17,573 nucleotides of DNA from Clostridia bacterium. Its GTDB lineage: Bacteria; Bacillota; Peptococcia; DRI-13; DTU073. Position numbers and translations under genes: made by a program. Shown here piece after piece: positions 1 to 6,472 of the stretch. Below the pieces are notes generated by a model. That model worked only from the letters and a program-made list of their open reading frames with translations. It did no database searches and was not told the origin of the DNA. Where the stretch lies: assembly GCA_012842035.1 (NCBI GenBank), contig DUTO01000119.1:1-17573 (forward strand), written 5' to 3'. Numbering within the stretch: the first letter of the stretch is position 1; each line of letters starts with the position of its first letter.

Positions 1-768
1 GAGGCATTAAATTTAAAAGAAGTGGATAAAAACTTCTTAGCCGGATATGGTTATGCTTTGCGTAAAAAAGGGGAGTCCCCGGCAAGTGCAGCCCGACAGT
101 TAGCTTCATTACGTGGTTTTTTTAAATTTTTATGTTTGGAGGAATATTTAGAAAAAGACCCCACGATTTATTTAGAAACACCAAAACTTCCCCAGAAATT
201 ACCGCGTGTGCTTAGTGAAAATGAAGTTGAAAAGCTTTTAGAAACCCCTCAAGGGATAGACCCTTTAACTTTAAGGGATAAAGCGATGTTGGAATTAATG
301 TATGCCACAGGTATGCGTGTTTCTGAATTAGTTAATTTAACGGTACGTCAATTAAACTTAGATTTGGCTTATGTCCGTTGTTTAGGTAAGGGTAATAAAG
401 AACGAATTATTCCTTTAGGTTCGCAAGCGGCTAAAAGTCTGCAGGTTTATTTACAAAAAGGACGTTCTCAACTTGTCAAAAACCCGCGGGAAACGGCTCT
501 TTTTGTTAATTGTCATGGTCGTGGCATTACCAGACAAGGCTTTTGGAAAATTATCAAAAAACGAGCTAAAGAAGCAGGAATTGATAAGCACATTACACCA
601 CATACTTTACGGCATTCTTTTGCTACTCATCTTTTAGCCAATGGCGCAGATTTACGTTCTGTCCAAGAATTATTAGGACATACAGATATTTCGACAACAC
701 AAATTTATACTCATTTGACCAAAAATAAGTTGCGGGAAATTTATTTACAAACTCATCCTCGTGCTTAA
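1..768 (+). CDS. xerD: Tyrosine recombinase XerD (5'-truncated by window edge)
   Basis: Site-specific tyrosine recombinase that, with a XerC partner, resolves chromosome dimers at dif near the terminus. The frame is open from base 1, so the GTG at 22 is not the real start. About 40-50 N-terminal residues (part of the SAM-like core-binding domain) lie outside the window, judged from the usual length near 295. Counting codons from base 1, the catalytic set is visible: Arg106 in ATGMRVSEL, Lys130 in the LGKGNKER hairpin, His201 and Arg204 in HTLRHSFATH, His227 in LGHTDIS, and the nucleophile Tyr236 in QIYTH. XerD rather than XerC is chosen because ripX/xerD lies directly upstream of deoB (drm) in Bacillus. 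The stop is 17 nt before deoB, suggesting co-transcription. Family call is very secure; the D/C distinction rests on synteny. Confidence 0.93.
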   Translation, partial: EALNLKEVDKNFLAGYGYALRKKGESPASAARQLASLRGFFKFLCLEEYLEKDPTIYLETPKLPQKLPRVLSENEVEKLLETPQGIDPLTLRDKAMLELMYATGMRVSELVNLTVRQLNLDLAYVRCLGKGNKERIIPLGSQAAKSLQVYLQKGRSQLVKNPRETALFVNCHGRGITRQGFWKIIKKRAKEAGIDKHITPHTLRHSFATHLLANGADLRSVQELLGHTDISTTQIYTHLTKNKLREIYLQTHPRA

Positions 769-785
769 GCCGGGAGGTAATACGA

Positions 786-1967
786 ATGAAAACTTTATTA
801 TTAATCTTAGATAGTGTAGGGATTGGTGCTTTACCTGATGCTCATCTTTATGGTGATGAAGGTTCCCATACGTTAGGACATGTTGCAGAAGCAGTGGAGG
901 GGCTTTATCTGCCTAATTTAGCCAAGCTAGGGTTAGGAAAAATTACTTTTATCAAAGGAGTTCCTGCTAACCTTTCGGCCTGGGGTGCTTATGGCCTGAT
1001 GGCTGAAAAGTCTTGTGGTAAAGATACGACAACCGGTCATTGGGAGATTGCTGGCTTGATAAATAAAACACCTTGGCCTACTTTTCCGCAAGGCTTTCCT
1101 TTGGAGTTGATTACTGCTTTTGAGCAAGCAATAGGAAGAAATGTTTTAGGGAATAAGGTTGCTTCCGGTACAGAAATTATAGAAGAATTAGGCCGAGAAC
1201 ATTTACAAACAGGTTCCCCGATTGTTTATACTTCTGCTGATAGCGTTTTTCAAATTGCGGCTCATGAAGAGGTTATCCCTTTAGATGAGTTATATGAAAT
1301 GTGTCAAAAAGCAAGAAGTTTATTAACAGGAAAATGGGCGATAGGGCGAGTTATAGCAAGGCCTTTTATTGGGAGACCGGGAAATTTTACCCGGACAGCC
1401 AATCGGCATGACTTTTCTCTGCTTCCTCCTGAACCAACTGTACTTGATGCTTTACAGGCTAAAGGTGAAGAAGTAATTGGGGTAGGTAAAATCAAAGATA
1501 TTTTTGCCGGACAAGGGATTACCCGTAATTTAGCGACAAAAAATAATGAAGACGGTATAGATAAAACTATTCAAGCTTGGCAAGAATTAAAAAGTGGTTT
1601 AGTGTTTACAAATTTAGTTGATTTTGATTCAAAATATGGACATCGCAACGATCCCGAAGGGTATGCCCGGGCCTTGGAAGCGGTCGATGTACGTTTAGAG
1701 GAAATTTTAAATTTAGTCAAGGAAGAGGGAATTTTAATCATCACCGCTGACCATGGTAATGACCCAACAACCGAAAGTACTGACCATAGTCGAGAATATG
1801 TGCCCCTTTTAGTTTACGGTAAAAAGGTGCGTAGTAATGTAAACCTTGGTCGGCGAAAAACTTTTGCCGATATTGCGGCGACCCTAAGTGAATTATATGA
1901 CCTTGCTTATGAATGTCCGGGAGAAAGTTTTCTTGAGTTAATCAGCAAAGGAAGTGAGCAAAAGTGA
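786..1967 (+). CDS. deoB: Phosphopentomutase
   Basis: Interconverts (deoxy)ribose-1-phosphate and (deoxy)ribose-5-phosphate, linking nucleoside phosphorolysis to central metabolism. It is a cytoplasmic alkaline-phosphatase-superfamily enzyme with two Mn ions. The 393 residues match the family length. Visible signatures are LILDSVGIGALPDA at the N-terminus (metal ligand Asp9), the phospho-Thr segment GKDTTTGHWE (Thr81 region), Asp281/His286 in LVDFDSKYGHR, Asp322/His323 in TADHGNDPT, and His334 in STDHSREYVP. The ATG at 786 is preceded by GGGAGG at 772-777. It lies 17 nt after xerD and its stop overlaps the pdp start by 4 nt (GTGA), so translation is probably coupled. The partner here is a pyrimidine phosphorylase, where Bacillus has the purine enzyme PupG at this locus. 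Confidence 0.97.
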   Translation: MKTLLLILDSVGIGALPDAHLYGDEGSHTLGHVAEAVEGLYLPNLAKLGLGKITFIKGVPANLSAWGAYGLMAEKSCGKDTTTGHWEIAGLINKTPWPTFPQGFPLELITAFEQAIGRNVLGNKVASGTEIIEELGREHLQTGSPIVYTSADSVFQIAAHEEVIPLDELYEMCQKARSLLTGKWAIGRVIARPFIGRPGNFTRTANRHDFSLLPPEPTVLDALQAKGEEVIGVGKIKDIFAGQGITRNLATKNNEDGIDKTIQAWQELKSGLVFTNLVDFDSKYGHRNDPEGYARALEAVDVRLEEILNLVKEEGILIITADHGNDPTTESTDHSREYVPLLVYGKKVRSNVNLGRRKTFADIAATLSELYDLAYECPGESFLELISKGSEQK

Positions 1968-3301
1968 GCATAGTAGATTTGATTGTTAAAAAAAGAGAGG
2001 GTACAATTTTACAAAAAGCAGAAATTGATACTTTAATTGAAAATTACGTGCAAGGTAAAATTCCTGATTATCAAATGGCTGCTTTATGTATGGCTATTTA
2101 TTTTCAGGGTATGAACAAAAGAGAAGTGACCGATTTAACGATGGCCATGGTAAATTCAGGCGAAAGAATAGATTTGTCATCCCTCGCGGGAATTAAGGTT
2201 GATAAACATAGTACAGGAGGGGTGGCTGATACAACTACGTTAATTTTAAGCCCACTTGTGGCGGCAGCCGGTGTTTCGGTAGCTAAAATGTCGGGACGTG
2301 GGCTAGGTCATACAGGTGGTACTATTGATAAACTGGAAAGTATTCCCGGTTTGCAAACAACATTAGCGCGGGAAGATTTTATAAAACAAGTTCAGAAGAT
2401 AAAGGTAGCTATCGTTGGACAGAGTGGCAATCTCGTTCCTGCTGATAAAAGAATTTATGCTTTACGTGATGTTACGGGAACTGTTCCTTCTATACCGTTA
2501 ATTGCTAGTAGTATTATGAGTAAAAAAATTGCTGCCGGAGCAGATAAGATAGTTTTAGATGTAAAATTAGGTAGTGGAGCTTTTATGAAAAGCAAAGAGA
2601 AAGCTTTTGAGTTAGCGAAAACGATGGTAGCGATAGGAGAAGAAGTCGGTAGAGAAACGGTCGCTTTTATTACGAATATGAATCAACCATTAGGAACAGC
2701 CATAGGTAATGCGCTGGAAGTAGAAGAAGCGCTTTTAACCTTACAAGGAAAAAAGAAAGGTCCTCTAAGAGACCTTTGCCTTTATCTTGGTGCTGCTATG
2801 CTGATGTTAGCCAAGCGAGTGAAGAAGATAGAAGAAGGTAAAGCACTATTGAAACCTCTGCTTGATTCAGGATTAGCCTTAGAAAAATTTGCCGAAATGA
2901 TTCAAGCACAAGGTGGTAATAGTAATGTTATAAGAGACTTTTCGTTATTACCCCAAGCAAATGACCAATATCAAGTGAAAGCATCCACAGAGGGATTTAT
3001 TGCTGCTATTAATGCAGAAACCTTTGGGTTGGCGGCCATGACTTTAGGAGCAGGAAGAGAAAACAAAGACTCGGTCATAGATTTATCTGTAGGGATAAAA
3101 GCTCATGTACGCCCAGGAGATAAAGTTCGGAAAGGTCAACCTCTGTTTACACTTTATTATAATGATCCCCAAAAATTAGATTCTGCTTTAGCTCTCATTT
3201 CTCATACTTTACAATTTTCGTCTACTCCTTTTCCTGGAGAACCTTTAATTTATAGTTTTATTACAAAAAAAGGCACTCAAAAATTAAACTTATCGTTTTA
3301 A
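1964..3301 (+). CDS. pdp: Pyrimidine-nucleoside phosphorylase
   Basis: Phosphorolysis of uridine, deoxyuridine and thymidine to free base plus (deoxy)ribose-1-phosphate, which DeoB then converts. It has 445 residues, near the roughly 433 of characterised Firmicute enzymes. The phosphate-binding segment is KHSTGGVAD (81-89), with Ala where most relatives have a third Gly. The family signature SGRGLGHTGGTIDKLES starts at residue 110. The pyrimidine-contact triad fits Arg168, Ser183 and Lys187 (LRDVTG and the IASSIMSKK segment). The C-terminal anticodon-like domain includes a VRPGDKVRKGQPL segment. Start is GTG at 1964, overlapping the deoB stop. It could equally be labelled deoA, but the Pdp-type length and the Firmicute context favour pdp. 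No clear intrinsic terminator follows, and its last 12 bases overlap a small convergent gene on the other strand. Confidence 0.94.
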   Translation: MSIVDLIVKKREGTILQKAEIDTLIENYVQGKIPDYQMAALCMAIYFQGMNKREVTDLTMAMVNSGERIDLSSLAGIKVDKHSTGGVADTTTLILSPLVAAAGVSVAKMSGRGLGHTGGTIDKLESIPGLQTTLAREDFIKQVQKIKVAIVGQSGNLVPADKRIYALRDVTGTVPSIPLIASSIMSKKIAAGADKIVLDVKLGSGAFMKSKEKAFELAKTMVAIGEEVGRETVAFITNMNQPLGTAIGNALEVEEALLTLQGKKKGPLRDLCLYLGAAMLMLAKRVKKIEEGKALLKPLLDSGLALEKFAEMIQAQGGNSNVIRDFSLLPQANDQYQVKASTEGFIAAINAETFGLAAMTLGAGRENKDSVIDLSVGIKAHVRPGDKVRKGQPLFTLYYNDPQKLDSALALISHTLQFSSTPFPGEPLIYSFITKKGTQKLNLSF

Positions 3302-3415
3302 ACGAAGATTTTCTTGATAAAGTTTAATAATAGGAATAATCACAAAACCGATTAAAAGATAGAGGGCACTTGCAGCCAGAAGCAGTGTTAAAATTAAGGC
3401 AAAGATATATTCCAA
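3290..3415 (-). CDS. 41-residue single-pass membrane peptide, unknown function
   Basis: A short reading frame on the minus strand, starting with TTG at 3415-3413 and ending with TAA at 3292-3290. A strong SD, AAGAGGTGAT (3430-3421), places GAGG nine bases before the start. The peptide begins MEYIFALILTLLL, continues as an uninterrupted hydrophobic helix to about residue 30, and ends in a basic tail (KLYQENLRLKR). It therefore looks like an N-out/C-in single-pass micro-protein. It is divergent from dacF and convergent with pdp, overlapping the last 12 bases of pdp. I recognise no family. Support comes from the SD, spacing and peptide character; a chance ORF cannot be excluded. A weak sigma-F-like promoter upstream would make it a forespore gene. 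Confidence 0.55.
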   Translation of the reverse strand: MEYIFALILTLLLAASALYLLIGFVIIPIIKLYQENLRLKR

Positions 3416-3446
3416 AATTAATCACCTCTTAGTTTAGTTTTTCTTT

Positions 3447-3475
3447 ACATACTTTTAACCAAAAGGGGAAAAATT
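3447..3475 (+). promoter_or_regulatory. Candidate sigma-F-type forespore promoter for dacF
   Basis: ACATA (3447-3451), a 15-base spacer, then GGAAAAATT (3467-3475). Against the sigma-F consensus GYWTA-N15/16-GGHNANAHT this is 4 of 5 in the -35 and a full match in the -10. The predicted start lies just before the SD at 3490. In Bacillus dacF is transcribed by sigma-F/sigma-G, so the context fits. The region is AT-rich, so a chance match is possible. Confidence 0.45.
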
Positions 3476-3479
3476 AAAC
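3452..3479 (-). promoter_or_regulatory. Weak sigma-F-like promoter for the divergent micro-ORF
   Basis: On the minus strand GTTTA (3479-3475), 14 bases, then GGTTAAAAG (3460-3452). The -35 matches GYWTA fully and the -10 matches 8 of 9 positions, but the spacer is one base shorter than usual. It overlaps the plus-strand dacF candidate. Low confidence. Confidence 0.22.
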
Positions 3480-3489
3480 ATAAGAATAT

Positions 3490-3498
3490 AGGAGGTGA
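3490..3498 (+). promoter_or_regulatory. Ribosome binding site deciding the dacF start
   Basis: AGGAGGTGA is a full anti-SD match. It leaves 6 bases to the TTG at 3505 but none to the in-frame TTG at 3499, so 3505 is the better start. Confidence 0.7.
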
Positions 3499-3504
3499 TT
3501 GTTT

Positions 3505-4662
3505 TTGTTTTATCGCTTGCGAAAAAATTTTGCTTTGTTTTTGCTTGTTTTTTTTCTGTTTACAGCTTTAATTCCTTTACCTCTTTGGGGAGTGGAATTA
3601 CCCCTGCAAGCTGAGGCGGCGATCCTTGTTGATGGACATAGTGGTAGAATTCTCTATGAAAAAGAACCTCATAAGAAATTATATCCGGCCAGTATGACTA
3701 AATTAATGACTCTTGTATTAGCGATGGAAGCTTTAGAAGCAGGTGAAATTAAAAGGGATGACGTAATTATTGTTAGTGAACATGCTGCTTCTTATTATGG
3801 TTCCCATATTTTTCTGGCTCCGGAAGAAAAATTGACTTTATATGAATTATTATTGGGAATTGCCTTGGCCTCAGGAAATGATGCTTCTGTTGCTGTGGCT
3901 GAATATATTGCCGGAACTCATGAAGCTTTTGTAGAATTAATGAATCAAAAGGCAAAGGAACTAGGAATGAAAAATACGCATTTTATTAATTGTAATGGTT
4001 TGCATGACCCGGAGCATTATTCAACGACTTATGACTTTTCATTATTAGCAAAATATGCGCTTCGTTTTCCTGATTTGTTAAAGATGTGCTCTCTAAAACA
4101 TTATCGGATTCGTACAGAGACAAAAAGGCCTTTTCAATATGATAATAAAAATAAACTACTTTGGTTTTATCCGGGGACCGATGGTTTTAAAACAGGTTGG
4201 ACTGAAGCTGCAAAATATTGTTTTGTCAGTACTTGTCAAAGAGATGGCTTCAGATTGATTGCAGTAGTAATGGGTGTACCGGTACCACGAGGGCATTTTG
4301 AGGAGACAAAAGTATTATTTAATTATGGTTTTTCTCAGTTTTCCTTTCAGGAATTTTATGCTGAAGATAAAGTTATAGGTGAAGTAAAAGTAGGTAAAGG
4401 AAAAGTAAATAAAATAGCCGTAGTTCCTGAAGAAAAAGTAGGTATAACTTTGCCACGAGGAGAAGGTGCAAATTTAACTACAGAGATGGAATTAAAGCCT
4501 TTAATTAATGCTCCGCTAAAAAAAGGAGAAGTGGTCGGATATATCTCGATAGTGAAAAATGGGGAAATACTGTCACGTACTAATTTAATAGTTAAGGAAG
4601 ATGTGCCTAAAGGTTCTGTTTGGCAAATGATGAAGAAAATTTTTAGAGAAGTAACATTATAA
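3505..4662 (+). CDS. dacF: Serine-type D-Ala-D-Ala carboxypeptidase DacF (sporulation PBP)
   Basis: Peptidase family S11 low-molecular-weight penicillin-binding protein that trims the terminal D-Ala of peptidoglycan stem peptides. In Bacillus DacF acts from the forespore and affects spore peptidoglycan cross-linking. From TTG at 3505 it has 385 residues. A hydrophobic signal segment (about residues 9-30) ends near residue 37. The active-site motifs are S63-x-x-K66 in PASMTKLM, S123-G-N125 (SGN where many relatives have SxN with Ala) in ASGNDAS, and K229-T-G231 in DGFKTGWT. A C-terminal beta-rich PBP5-type domain follows, ending in a short helical tail (VWQMMKKIFREV) likely to contact the membrane. 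It lies directly upstream of spoIIAA, as in Bacillus, but is separated from it by its own terminator. Confidence 0.93.
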   Translation: MFYRLRKNFALFLLVFFLFTALIPLPLWGVELPLQAEAAILVDGHSGRILYEKEPHKKLYPASMTKLMTLVLAMEALEAGEIKRDDVIIVSEHAASYYGSHIFLAPEEKLTLYELLLGIALASGNDASVAVAEYIAGTHEAFVELMNQKAKELGMKNTHFINCNGLHDPEHYSTTYDFSLLAKYALRFPDLLKMCSLKHYRIRTETKRPFQYDNKNKLLWFYPGTDGFKTGWTEAAKYCFVSTCQRDGFRLIAVVMGVPVPRGHFEETKVLFNYGFSQFSFQEFYAEDKVIGEVKVGKGKVNKIAVVPEEKVGITLPRGEGANLTTEMELKPLINAPLKKGEVVGYISIVKNGEILSRTNLIVKEDVPKGSVWQMMKKIFREVTL

Positions 4663-4669
4663 AAGAAAA

Positions 4670-4706
4670 AGGCTGGAGCATTTATTTTTGTCCAGCCTAA
4701 TTTTTT
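4670..4706 (+). terminator. Rho-independent terminator after dacF
   Basis: AGGCTGGA (4670-4677) pairs with TCCAGCCT (4691-4698) around a 13-base loop and is followed by six T (4701-4706). It separates dacF from the spoIIA operon, so read-through from the dacF promoter should be limited. Confidence 0.85.
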
Positions 4707-4725
4707 AAAATAATTCCATAAATTA

Positions 4726-4752
4726 GCAGGAGAAATGGTTTTTATCGAGAAT
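4726..4752 (+). promoter_or_regulatory. Candidate sigma-H promoter for spoIIAA-spoIIAB-sigF
   Basis: GCAGGAGAA (4726-4734), 13-base spacer, AGAAT (4748-4752). Compared with RWAGGANNT-N11-14-HGAAT the -10 is complete and the AGGA core of the -35 is present, with two mismatches at its edges. It lies 37 bases before the spoIIAA ATG. The Bacillus spoIIA operon is sigma-H/Spo0A driven. I found no clear Spo0A box (TGNCGAA) here. Confidence 0.5.
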
Positions 4753-4788
4753 AAATAATTAGCTTAAATCGTAGGAGGAGGTTAAAAA

Positions 4789-5148
4789 ATGTCTCTTATT
4801 TTACATAGTAAAAAAGATACGCTTATTGTTCGTGTGCTTGGAGATTTAGATCTTGTTTCAGCTGACGAAATTAGAGAGAAGATTGATAATAGTTTAGAAG
4901 AAACGAGAGCTCAGAATCTTTTACTAGATTTATCGAAAATTACATTCATGGATAGTTCGGGATTAGGTGTTATTCTGGGAAGATATCGTCAAATAAAAGA
5001 AGGAAGAGGTCAAATGATTATTTATGGGATTAAACCAAGTTTGAAAAAAATTTTAGAAATCTCCGGAATAATGTCTCTAATGCCTGTATGTAACACAGAA
5101 AAAGAAGCATGGGAATTATTGGATGAAAAAAGTGTTAAGGAGGCGTAA
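4789..5148 (+). CDS. spoIIAA: Anti-sigma-F factor antagonist SpoIIAA
   Basis: A 119-residue STAS-domain protein. Its unphosphorylated form binds SpoIIAB and frees sigma-F in the forespore; SpoIIAB phosphorylates it and the SpoIIE phosphatase (not in this window) reverses this. The phospho-acceptor is Ser56 in FMDSSGLGVILGRY, matching Ser58 of the Bacillus protein in an almost identical stretch. The SD AGGAGGAGGT (4773-4782) lies six bases before ATG. It is the first gene of a three-gene operon, with only 2 bases between its stop and the spoIIAB start. Its length and motif place it in SpoIIAA rather than the general-stress paralogue RsbV, and the neighbours settle it. Confidence 0.96.
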   Translation: MSLILHSKKDTLIVRVLGDLDLVSADEIREKIDNSLEETRAQNLLLDLSKITFMDSSGLGVILGRYRQIKEGRGQMIIYGIKPSLKKILEISGIMSLMPVCNTEKEAWELLDEKSVKEA

Positions 5149-5150
5149 AA

Positions 5151-5603
5151 ATGGATAAAATAGTAAATAATAAAATAAAACTAGAGTTTTTAAGTAAAGG
5201 GGAAAATGTGGCTTTGGCCCGTATAACTGTTGCTGCTTTTGTTTCCCAGTTAGAAATAACCTTAAGTGAATTAGAAGAAATAAAAGTTGCTGTTTCAGAA
5301 GCGGTGTCTAATGCTATTTTACATGGTTATCAAAACAAGCCTGATGAAATTGTAACTATAAAGGGAATACTGAAAGGGTATACACTTGTTTTAGAAATAA
5401 TTGATCAAGGGGTAGGGATTTTGGATATTGAAAAAGCGATGGAACCGGCATATTCTACGGATCCGGAACGAACAGGTTTAGGCTTTGTTTTTATGCAGTC
5501 CTTTATGGATGAGGTTAAGGTAGAATCTCAAGTTAACCACGGTACTAAGGTAGTTTTAGTTAAAAAAATAAGTACAGATTTAAAAAATACAGCTGTTTCA
5601 TAA
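5151..5603 (+). CDS. spoIIAB: Anti-sigma-F factor / serine kinase SpoIIAB
   Basis: A 150-residue GHKL-fold serine kinase that holds sigma-F inactive and phosphorylates SpoIIAA. The ATP-site boxes are visible: the N box SEAVSNAILHGY (Glu50, Asn54), the G1 box DQGVGI (85-90) and the G2 segment ERTGLGFVFM (106-115). The last stretch, GFVFMQSFMDEV, closely resembles Bacillus SpoIIAB. An AAGGAGG SD lies inside the 3' end of spoIIAA, giving tight translational coupling that keeps the antagonist and kinase balanced. The length is typical. The alternative RsbW is ruled out by the sigF neighbour. Confidence 0.95.
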   Translation: MDKIVNNKIKLEFLSKGENVALARITVAAFVSQLEITLSELEEIKVAVSEAVSNAILHGYQNKPDEIVTIKGILKGYTLVLEIIDQGVGILDIEKAMEPAYSTDPERTGLGFVFMQSFMDEVKVESQVNHGTKVVLVKKISTDLKNTAVS

Positions 5604-5615
5604 GAGGGAGCCTTA

Positions 5616-6404
5616 ATGAATGTTAGGTTATCAAAAATGAATTTACCCCGTTTCCCTTTATTAAAAGATGAAGAAATGACAGAGTTGTTACAAAAAGTGC
5701 AAACAGGTGATGGGGAAGCACGCGAAAAATTAATTAATTGTAATTTACGCCTTGTTTTCAGTTTGGTACAGAGGTTTTCTAATCGAGGTTATGAGTCAGA
5801 AGACCTTTTTCAAATTGGAACAATTGGTTTAATAAAAGCTATTGATAAATTTGATTTATCATATAATGTGAAATTTTCTACTTATGCTGTACCCATGATT
5901 ATCGGGGAAATTAGAAGGTTTTTACGAGATGATAGTCCGATTAAAATAAGTCGTTCTTTAAAAGAAAATGCTTATCGCATTAATAAAAAAAGAGAGACTT
6001 TGACTAAGCAATTAGGGAGGGAACCTACTTTACAGGAAATTGCTGCGAAATTAGATATTCCTCTGGAAGAAATCATCATTAGTTTAGAAGCAATGCAAAT
6101 GCCTACCTCTATTTATGAAACATTATATCAAGATGATGGTGATCCTATTTATGTGCTTGATCAATTAAGCAGTGAAACAGAGGATGAAATGTGGTTTGAA
6201 AAGATTGCTTTTAAAGAAATTCTGTCTAAATTACCTCATAAGGAAAGGGATATCTTGATTATGCGTTTTATTCAGGATAAAACGCAAACAGAAATTGCAA
6301 AAATCATTGGGCTTTCACAAGTTCAAGTATCGCGCTTAGAAAGGCAGGCTTTGAAAAAGTTTAAATATCATCTAGAAAAAGACGTTGATGAAACAGGGAC
6401 TTAA
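5616..6404 (+). CDS. sigF: RNA polymerase sporulation sigma factor SigF
   Basis: First forespore-specific sigma factor, a sigma-70 family protein of 262 residues (Bacillus: 255). Region 2 spans about 40-110 (NLRLVFSLVQRF, SEDLFQIGTIGLIKAIDKFD, VKFSTYAVPMIIGEIRRFLRDD). Region 3 spans about 115-160. Region 4 spans about 200-250, with the helix-turn-helix TQTEIAKIIGLSQVQVSRLE. The ATG at 5616 has GAGGGAG five bases upstream and lies 12 bases after spoIIAB. SigG has a similar sequence, but in Bacillus it lies beside sigE, so this locus is sigF. The coding end is unusual: the last four codons and the stop form part of the terminator hairpin. Sigma-F-like motifs elsewhere in the window (before dacF and spoVAC) are plausible targets. 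Confidence 0.95.
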   Translation: MNVRLSKMNLPRFPLLKDEEMTELLQKVQTGDGEAREKLINCNLRLVFSLVQRFSNRGYESEDLFQIGTIGLIKAIDKFDLSYNVKFSTYAVPMIIGEIRRFLRDDSPIKISRSLKENAYRINKKRETLTKQLGREPTLQEIAAKLDIPLEEIIISLEAMQMPTSIYETLYQDDGDPIYVLDQLSSETEDEMWFEKIAFKEILSKLPHKERDILIMRFIQDKTQTEIAKIIGLSQVQVSRLERQALKKFKYHLEKDVDETGT

Positions 6405-6422
6405 AACCCTGTTTATTTTTTT
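6391..6422 (+). terminator. Rho-independent terminator overlapping the sigF stop codon
   Basis: AAACAGGG (6391-6398) pairs with CCCTGTTT (6407-6414), loop ACTTAAAA, then A and seven T (6416-6422). The left arm and the sigF stop (6402-6404, in the loop) are part of the gene, so the terminating ribosome could affect folding. Confidence 0.8.
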
Positions 6423-6439
6423 GCCTAGAAGTAAAGAAT
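6411..6439 (+). promoter_or_regulatory. Candidate forespore (sigma-F/G-like) promoter for spoVA, inside the terminator
   Basis: GTTTA (6411-6415), 15 bases, GTAAAGAAT (6431-6439). This is a full match to the sigma-F -35 GYWTA and 8 of 9 to GGHNANAHT. It sits about 20 bases before the spoVAC SD. Only about 35 bases separate the terminator T-run from that SD, so any promoter must overlap the hairpin. Bacillus spoVA is sigma-G dependent, and I see no full CATNHTA-type -10. Confidence 0.4.
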
Positions 6440-6455
6440 ATTAGTAGGAATGAGC

Positions 6456-6464
6456 AAAGGAGGT
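6456..6464 (+). promoter_or_regulatory. Ribosome binding site supporting a CTG start for spoVAC
   Basis: AAAGGAGGT is the strongest SD in this gap. The in-frame codon at the right distance (9 bases after GGAGG) is CTG at 6473. The TTG at 6541-frame (6539) has no SD. Confidence 0.6.
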
Positions 6465-6472
6465 TAATTAAA

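Noticed and set aside
22..24. GTG at 22 as the xerD start
   Set aside because: The frame is open to base 1 and the N-terminal domain is incomplete, so the start lies outside the window.
3293..3305. TCGTTTTAAACGA near the pdp stop as a terminator
   Set aside because: Near-palindrome with a one-base loop and no GC stem or T-run; no terminator function is supported.
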